64,000 bases of DNA from assembly GCA_022497155.1 (NCBI GenBank), contig MU385721.1:248001-312000 (forward strand). Reading direction: 5' to 3'. Shown here piece by piece: positions 58,336 through 64,000 of this stretch (within the stretch, counting starts at the first letter, position 1; each line of letters opens with the position of its first letter). Below the pieces are notes generated by a model. That model had not been told where the DNA came from, did not search any database, and saw only the letters and a program-made list of their open reading frames with translations. This DNA comes from Whalleya microplaca. Its lineage: Eukaryota > Ascomycota > Sordariomycetes > Xylariales > Xylariaceae. Made by a program: the position numbers and the translations under genes.

Positions 58336-58561
58336 AGGAACAGCTGGCACTATTAAGTCCTCAAGTGGCTAACAGCCAGCAGGGGTTGTAGTATGGCCCA
58401 GACTTTTGAAAGGCGCCTCCATAATCCGTACTATATCTACTATATCTACTACGTCTACCACATCTACCTACCTGAGTTTGTAAACACCATGGCGCCAGGT
58501 ATTACCCTCTTCCTCCATCCGAATTGGCCAATTAAGAAATATCCCAAAAGCTAACCAAACA

Positions 58562-59722
58562 ATGCTCGCAGCAACGCAATTCGAGCTCGCGCAGCCCCCG
58601 AACGATGCGATCTCGGCCCTGGCCTTCGCGCCGGGCTCCTCCTCGCGCCTGCTCATCTCCTCCTGGGACAAGAACGTCTACCTGTACGACACCCTCGCCA
58701 GCAGCGGCACCCCCGAGGAAGGGGGCCACGGAACGCTGATACGCACCTTCGAGCACCGCGCCCCCGTCATGGACGTCTGCTTCGGCGCCAGCGACGACGA
58801 GGCCTTCACCGCCGGCATGGACTGGACCGTGCGGCGCCTCGACCTCGAGACCGGCGAGCTGAGCGTCCTGAGCAAGCACGCCGCGCCTGTGCGCAGGGTT
58901 GTGTATAGTCGGGAACACTGTGAGTCTACCTACACCAAGCCGTAGGATCTACGATACGGGAAGGAAGAAAGAATGCGTCAAGCTAATAGTATTTGTCGTG
59001 ATACCATAGCCCTCCTCATCTCCGCCTCCTGGGACTCGACGCTCCACATCCACGACCCCTCCAACACCTCCCTAACCCCCCTCACGATCCCGCTACCCGG
59101 CAAACCGCATGCCCTAGCCGCCTCGCCATCGAAGGTGATCGTAGCAATGACGTCGCGACTGGTGCACATCTACGACCTCTCCGCCCTCACCACAGCACTA
59201 ACCTCGCAATCCGACGTCCCGCCGGCGCCGTGGCAGCAGCGCGAGTCCTCGCTCAAGTTCCTGACGCGCGCGGTGGCGGCGATGCCGTCGGACGCCGGGT
59301 ACGCGACGTCGTCGATCGAGGGCCGCGTGGCCGTGGAGTGGTTCGACGCGTCGGCGGAGTCGCAGGCGCGCAAGTACGCCTTCAAGTGCCACCGCACGGC
59401 CGCCGCCGCCGACGGCGCCGACGTCGTCTTCCCCGTCAACGCCCTCGCCTTCCACCCCACCTACGGCACCTTCGCCTCCGGCGGCGGCGACGCCACCGTC
59501 GCCCTCTGGGACGCCGCCGCCAAGCGCCGCATGAAGGTCTACCAGAAGTTCCCCGACTCCGTCGCCGCCCTCGCCTTCTCCGCCGACGGCAGGTACCTCG
59601 CCGTCGCCGTCGGCCCCGGCTTCGAGACCGGCATGGAGGATTATACCGGCGAGGGCCGTGCTAAGGTTCTGATCAGGGAGCTGGGCGAGACGGAGGCGCT
59701 GCCGAAGGGCAAGGCGAAGTAA
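58562..59722 (+). CDS. BUB3: Mitotic checkpoint WD40 protein BUB3
   Basis: Two exons (58562-58919 and 59010-59722; donor GTGAGT, acceptor CATAG) give 356 aa. WD40 blades are recognisable: 'AISALAFAPGSSSRLLISSWDKNVYLYD', 'PVMDVCFGASDDEAFTAGMDWTVRRLDLE', 'LLISASWDSTLHIHD', 'VFPVNALAFHPTYGTFASGGGDATVALWD' and a last blade ending 'YLAVAVG'. 'ATSSIEGRVAVEWFD' is the diagnostic Bub3/Rae1 stretch. Bub3 binds GLEBS motifs of Bub1 and Mad3/BubR1 and docks them on phosphorylated Spc105/KNL1 at kinetochores. The C-terminus has a short Lys-rich tail. Exon 2 is very GC-rich. A purine-rich tract (about 59,727-59,782) follows the stop codon. Confidence 0.94.
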
Positions 59723-60293
59723 GTGGGAAAGAGAGACAGAAAGAAAGAAAGAAAGTGAAAGGAAAGAAGAAGAAAAAAGACATTAGTAGAAGGGTGGAGG
59801 GAAGGATGAAAATGCAGAGCGGGCGGTAAGGTTGTGAGTAGCTGCTGATCTGTTTATGTAATCATCTACTTACTGAGATTCCCAACAGCTTGGGGCCCGG
59901 CGCTGGATGGCGTTTTTAAGGGGTAAAATGCGAATATCTACAGTGTTCTAACCAACTTGTCATCGCATCGGGCATTCCGTGATCTGTTTCATCCACTTCG
60001 ATCTGAGCTCATGTCATAAAAGGTTCTTCCCTTCCAAAGTTCTAGTTGTCTGATAATCTAGCGAGCTAACTATTTAATGTCTTCGGGTAATAATCTAAGA
60101 TACAGGTGTAGCTTTTCTCATTTTGCTTCCAAGATGGCCTTCAGATATGGCACAATACTGTGTCAACAAATCATTACGGTGACTTCAACGCACACCTAGT
60201 TTGATATTCTTCCTTAAACACAGCTTCCACGATCGTCAGAACAATCTTCCTCTCTGAACGTGCATCAAATCAACATACAGGTCGCTATCCATT
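59723..60293. other. Convergent 3' spacer
   Basis: 570 bases between BUB3 and the convergent hypothetical gene. It starts with a purine-rich (GAAA)-type tract. No gene seen. Confidence 0.5.
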
Positions 60294-61961
60294 TCAATGC
60301 TCTAGCGACTCAACTTGAGCAGACATAGGGGCTCGTTGAGAACATTCGCAGTTTAGCTGCATACACCCACAGCACTGGCCATGTTGCGGATCTTGATCAC
60401 ATACAACAGAGGTAGTTGAACCTCTACTGCGAGAATTGTGGCCAGAAACACTAGACTCGTCGCCGGCGGAGGTGTCAGGCATGCTGTCGCTATAATCGTC
60501 GCACTCCTCTTCGTGGCCCTGCTCTTCGTCATCACTTTGGCGATTATATCTTTCGGACACCAAGTCGTCTTCTTCCATACTATACTCTTCTTCGCCTTCA
60601 TCTCTTGGCTCAGGCCCCCGAAAATGTGTTGGGGCATCTCTAGGGACCCTGTCCTCTTGGGAACTTGACATGATCCTTCGGACTTGCTGTCCGAAGTCTT
60701 CGAAATTCAAACGCGCTCCCTTTGGTGATGATCGGACAGGATTGAGCAATTCTCTAGCTATTGGAATTGGAGTTGGCTGAGGCGGGATCGTTGAAGGGAT
60801 AATTATTTGACTCGCTGGGACTGCTGGGTTCCGTGCTCGTACGGCTGAGTCGTCGGAAAAATTGTCGATCGTGGGCCAGGTGTCTTTTGCCTCGCCGCGA
60901 AGATGCTTCATCTGGACTCGGGTAAAGCGGTCGAGCTTTGGTCGAATCGTTCCCGATCCACGAAGATTCCCCATACTCCCAGCCTCCTTTTCCAGTTCAA
61001 GTTTATTCATACCAGGAGGTGATCTAGACCTTCTCCTCTTGTGTTTTCCAGTCATGAGAAACATGAAGTCAGGTCTTGCTTCATCGCCTGAGAATCCATC
61101 TCCTGCACGCCAGGTCGGTTTCTGGGGAGCAAGAGGCTTGGGAACGAGGAACTTCTCTATGCCTCTGTTTTTCTGCAGACGATATGCACCCTTAGTCTCA
61201 TAAGCTATCGGCTTTTGACTGCCTCCAGAGTTCTCATCCCCGTGTTGCGGCAATCCGGTTGAAGGCGGCCTGGAAGGGTTTTTAGTTACTCTGAAGCTAC
61301 TCTTTATATTCGAGTTGCCTTCACGGGTGACCACTGTTGATTCTCTACTCTTATCGTCTACTCTTCGCCTTTTACGAGATACCTCAACTTCGGGAGATGG
61401 CGGCGATCGCTGTCGAGCTCGACCGCGTGATGGACTTCTTTGACTGATAGTTTCAATCTGTTGGGTTGAAACCCGTGAGCTTTGACTATGGAGAGATGAA
61501 TTATTTGGATTATGAGATGGGATCGTGCTTTCTTGTCTGTTGCGCGTTCTTGGTCGCATACTAAGGGACCTAACTCAAATTAGACCTATGAGAAACGAAA
61601 TAGCGATACGATGAGATCAAACTATTCCAAGTGTTAAGAACTGCAATCCGTACCTTGGATATCTACTGTTCATATCATATCCAGACGCAGAGGATACAGC
61701 TCGTCTACGTCTCATGTTTGCGTGAATGGGAGACACATGTCTGTCCCTTTCATTAGCAACATCAACGACTCCTGTCATCTCGTCTCCTTCTCCATCGCTA
61801 TGAGTGTCGTCGATATTCATTGATCTGGTTCGTCGCAGAGTAGCACCATCACTCAAACTACGTGAGGACGGAGGAATGGTGGAACCACTCGAGATAGGGT
61901 CCATGGACGAAGGGATCGTAGTCAATTCATTGAGCCGCCCGGGATGTTTCTTGGGAGCCAT
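60294..61961 (-). CDS. Disordered hypothetical protein with Cys-rich tail
   Basis: Two exons (61961-61654 and 61569-60294; donor GTACGG, acceptor TTAG) give 527 aa starting MAPKKHPGRL. No known domain was recognised. The protein is Arg/Ser/Pro-rich throughout, with several basic clusters that could be nuclear localisation signals ('KRRRVDDKSR', 'GKHKRRRSRSPP'). A short, more ordered stretch near residue 310 ('KLDRFTRVQMKHLRGEAKDTW') and 'LNFEDFGQQVRRIM' (about 395) look like conserved motifs. An acidic segment precedes a C-terminal tail with six Cys spaced C-x7-C-C-x-C-x4-C-x-C, which might bind metal. Probably a nuclear regulatory or chromatin-associated protein; that is inference only. Confidence 0.65.
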
Positions 61962-63390
61962 GCTGGTGCAATTGAAGTTTAATTACGGACAAGGCCACAT
62001 CACTGTTAAAAGAACGTCTTCAGAACTAGACCTGTGGCCTTGAAAGAAGTGGAAGCAAAACCATACAAGACGTCAAGTGCAAGACAGAGGAGGGGGAAGG
62101 TCAGAATGACATGGAAAGTAGGACTACCTAATTCAAACTCATTTCAATGCTCTTCAAAGTTATTCAAGGGAAGGCGTGATGCAAGTTTCCTAGTGTTTCA
62201 TGCTATCCAACTCTAGATACTCTTACGGAAAGTATACTCGGACACTGGATGAGAGCAACTTCCTTCTCTTAGAACATCGACTAGCAGATAAAAAAGGGAC
62301 TGGCATTACAGGCAAACCTAAATATGCTTGGCTCTAGCAGTCCATACAGCAAGAAATGGAAGATGACTTATAGTATATAATTGAATAGAGTGATTACTTG
62401 ACCATAAGCAAGCTGTATCAGCTAGCAATTCGGAAAGCATACACTTAAGGCTTCTGTGTATAAAGCTTAGTGTACATTACCTACGCCAAGAGATGGCGTA
62501 AAACAAAACGACGGGCAAGGGCAAAGACATCTCAACATTGTATGTATACAAGTCTTTTAAGTTAAGACGATATATAGTCTATCAAGAGGTAAAAAGCATC
62601 AAACTTAACCTGTTTAATGTGAGTATGAAGCAATTAGTTATATGACTTGAGTGACGAACATTATGTGCGGCCCGTCGCTCGATCATGCCTGGAATATAGC
62701 TATGTTAGACGCCATTATCAAGTCGTATAAAACAAGTCCTTCCTTTTCCAACCCCCATGATGCCTAAACTGTTATCAACTGTGAAGCCGTCTCTCTATGT
62801 TAGTTGTGAAGTATCTAGGTGGGGTTTATCTCAAGGATTTGTTTCATCATGTCATGTAGCGTCGCATATGATATATATCAATCTACCTCAAGTTAACTAT
62901 TGATAGTTGCTCCAAAGCTAATTCATAATTTAGGGCACCACTGGTCTGTAAGACACCCTCACAGCTTTGTAGACTGCTGTGTAGCGCCACACTCCCAAGT
63001 GTCTGTCAGCCTATGAAGATTGAATAACTGTTTAAATCCATGGCGCAAATGCCATCTCCGAACCCGGCTTATCGACCATGCGGCCTACCTAGAAAATTCA
63101 ACTTCCCTAAACCTTTCTAGCCTGCCGCAAACTAGCACTCCTCACTCTGGCAACGGAAATAGCATGCTAAAAATTCCATTAAGTTGATTTGGTCTTATCC
63201 ATATCCCAGTGATCAAAAGTGGTAGCAATAAAGGAGCGCCTTAGGTAACTCTATCGCGGAGTCTTCGCCCAGTGTGCTTGTAACCATGTATCCCGAGACC
63301 CCCAGCAGCATGTCCAGCACTTAATCAGGTAACAGCAACGTCTCAATACCTGCGAAACCATTTCCAACTCTCAGCGAGAGAGCGAGTTCT
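61962..63390. other. AT-rich intergenic region
   Basis: About 1.4 kb with no supported gene. The first 250 bases likely hold the promoter of the minus-strand gene. The rest is AT-rich with short random frames. Confidence 0.45.
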
Positions 63391-64000
63391 CTATGCACCG
63401 TCCCTCTTCGGCGAGATCGGCTTGGGCTCGGGAACGTAATCGGTCGTGCCGCCAAACTTCAGAAGCCAGACCTTGCTCGGATGCTCGGGCTCCTGATCGC
63501 CATACAGGAAGGTGGTCGGGAACCCGGCGTCGAAGGGTATCGCGGCCTCGATCTCCTTGATGTCGTCGTCGTCGAGGCTCAGGGTGAGCGCCTCGATGTT
63601 GCCCTTGAGGTGCTCCTTGGTGCGCCCGCCGACGATGGGGAAGACGTAGGGGGCCTTGTGCGTGACGTACGCTTGAGCCACACTCGTAATGATGGTGTTC
63701 TTGCGTCGGGCGACCGCCTCGAGCGCGCGGCTGACCTTGATCTCGTTCTCGGTGACGTCGGCGGACCGCCCGCTCTCGAGGTTGCGCCGCTGCTCCTCCG
63801 TCTTGAACTTGCCGCCGCCGAGCGCGCCCCACGGCGCCAGCCCCATGCCCTCCGCCTTGACCATCGGGATGATCTCGCGCTCGAAGTCGCGCGACGCCGC
63901 CGACCATTGGCCCTGGTACACGCTGAACTGGCGCAGGCCGTGGTTGCGCGCGTATTCGTTCGCCTTGCTTACCACCCACGCCGGCGTGTCGCTAATTCCG
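63391..64000 (-). CDS. Aldo/keto reductase, aryl-alcohol dehydrogenase type (partial)
   Basis: The 3' end of a gene that runs off the right edge; about 203 codons are visible without an intron. The frame includes 'NHGLRQFSVYQGQWSAASRD', 'EIIPMVKAEGMGLAPWGALG', 'VAQAYVTHKAPYVFPIVGGR' and 'HLKGNIEALTLSL'. These correspond to the second half of the (beta/alpha)8 barrel, with the NADPH-binding 'PIVGGR(T)' segment near the C-terminus. The layout matches the AKR9-type aryl-alcohol/norsolorinic acid reductase group (AAD, StcV/NorB-like). The catalytic Tyr and Lys are in the missing N-terminal part. An overlapping frame on the same strand is a shadow due to high GC. Substrate unknown. Confidence 0.88.
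   Translation of the reverse strand, partial: GISDTPAWVVSKANEYARNHGLRQFSVYQGQWSAASRDFEREIIPMVKAEGMGLAPWGALGGGKFKTEEQRRNLESGRSADVTENEIKVSRALEAVARRKNTIITSVAQAYVTHKAPYVFPIVGGRTKEHLKGNIEALTLSLDDDDIKEIEAAIPFDAGFPTTFLYGDQEPEHPSKVWLLKFGGTTDYVPEPKPISPKRDGA

Larger units (their letters stand above)
55425..58345. mobile_element. Candidate inverted-repeat element carrying gene fragments
   Basis: The segment is bounded by inverted repeats with a perfect 36-bp core (55481-55516 against 58255-58290). Diverged similarity extends outward on both sides for roughly 50 bp, and there is a second inner block (55519-55544 against 58149-58178). Arm differences are mostly transitions. Inside are fragments of two unrelated protein genes, a TPR array and an aldos-2-ulose dehydratase-like gene, but no transposase. 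The segment sits entirely in the divergent spacer between GPN2 and BUB3, as expected of an insertion. This fits a non-autonomous terminal-inverted-repeat element that captured host sequence. Outer ends and target-site duplication could not be fixed by eye. Two oppositely oriented copies of a short repeat flanking unrelated DNA is the alternative. Confidence 0.55.

Noticed and set aside
1..64000. tRNA, rRNA and CRISPR structures
   Set aside because: No cloverleaf with a credible TTCRA box, no rRNA-like conserved block and no spaced repeat array was seen by eye. A tRNAscan run would be decisive.

Overview
The window reads as nuclear DNA of a filamentous ascomycete (Pezizomycotina, probably Sordariomycetes). 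Genes are split by short 45-110 nt introns with GTAAGT/GTGAGT-type donors and CTAAC-like branch sites. The gene content is fungal: a Zn2Cys6 regulator, END3, ESF1, a gephyrin-type CnxE, a CIP1-like secreted protein and a CorA-like membrane protein. No operons, CRISPR arrays, rRNA or tRNA genes were seen. All gene models below were assembled by eye from splice sites and reading phase.

Layout. 0.3-3.5 kb: two unrecognised proteins. 4.3-8.2 kb: a divergent pair, a Zn2Cys6 transcription factor (-) and a Gfo/Idh/MocA (Gal80-like) oxidoreductase (+), with a CGG-N6-CCG palindrome between them. 9.0-12.3 kb: END3 (+) and an AIF/FSP1-like FAD oxidoreductase (-). 12.3-15.8 kb: gene-poor. 15.8-31.7 kb: a mostly housekeeping block with acyl-CoA-binding protein, TDP1, a membrane thioredoxin/PDI-like protein, phospholipase D, the ribosome biogenesis factor ESF1 and an FAD monooxygenase. 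31.8-37.6 kb: a five-exon protein kinase-vWA fusion and a CorA-like protein.

37.6-49.2 kb is AT-rich and gene-poor. It holds an MFS transporter, a tiny candidate N-myristoylated protein and a cytochrome P450 that appears broken (one frameshift and one in-frame stop). 49.2-55.3 kb returns to normal genes: CIP1-like, cnxE, POP5 and GPN2, the last two tail to tail. 55.4-58.4 kb, between the divergent genes GPN2 and BUB3, is the most unusual stretch. It is a segment of about 2.9 kb bounded by inverted repeats with a perfect 36-bp core, carrying a frameshifted TPR-array fragment next to the 3' half of an aldos-2-ulose dehydratase-like gene. It looks like a gene-capturing terminal-inverted-repeat element. 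58.6-64 kb: BUB3, an unrecognised disordered protein, a gene-free stretch, and the 3' end of an aldo/keto reductase that runs off the right edge.

The genes do not form an obvious single pathway. Core functions (rRNA processing, endocytosis, DNA repair, Moco synthesis, spindle checkpoint, RNase P) alternate with accessory islands where transporters, redox enzymes, decayed genes and repeats collect.
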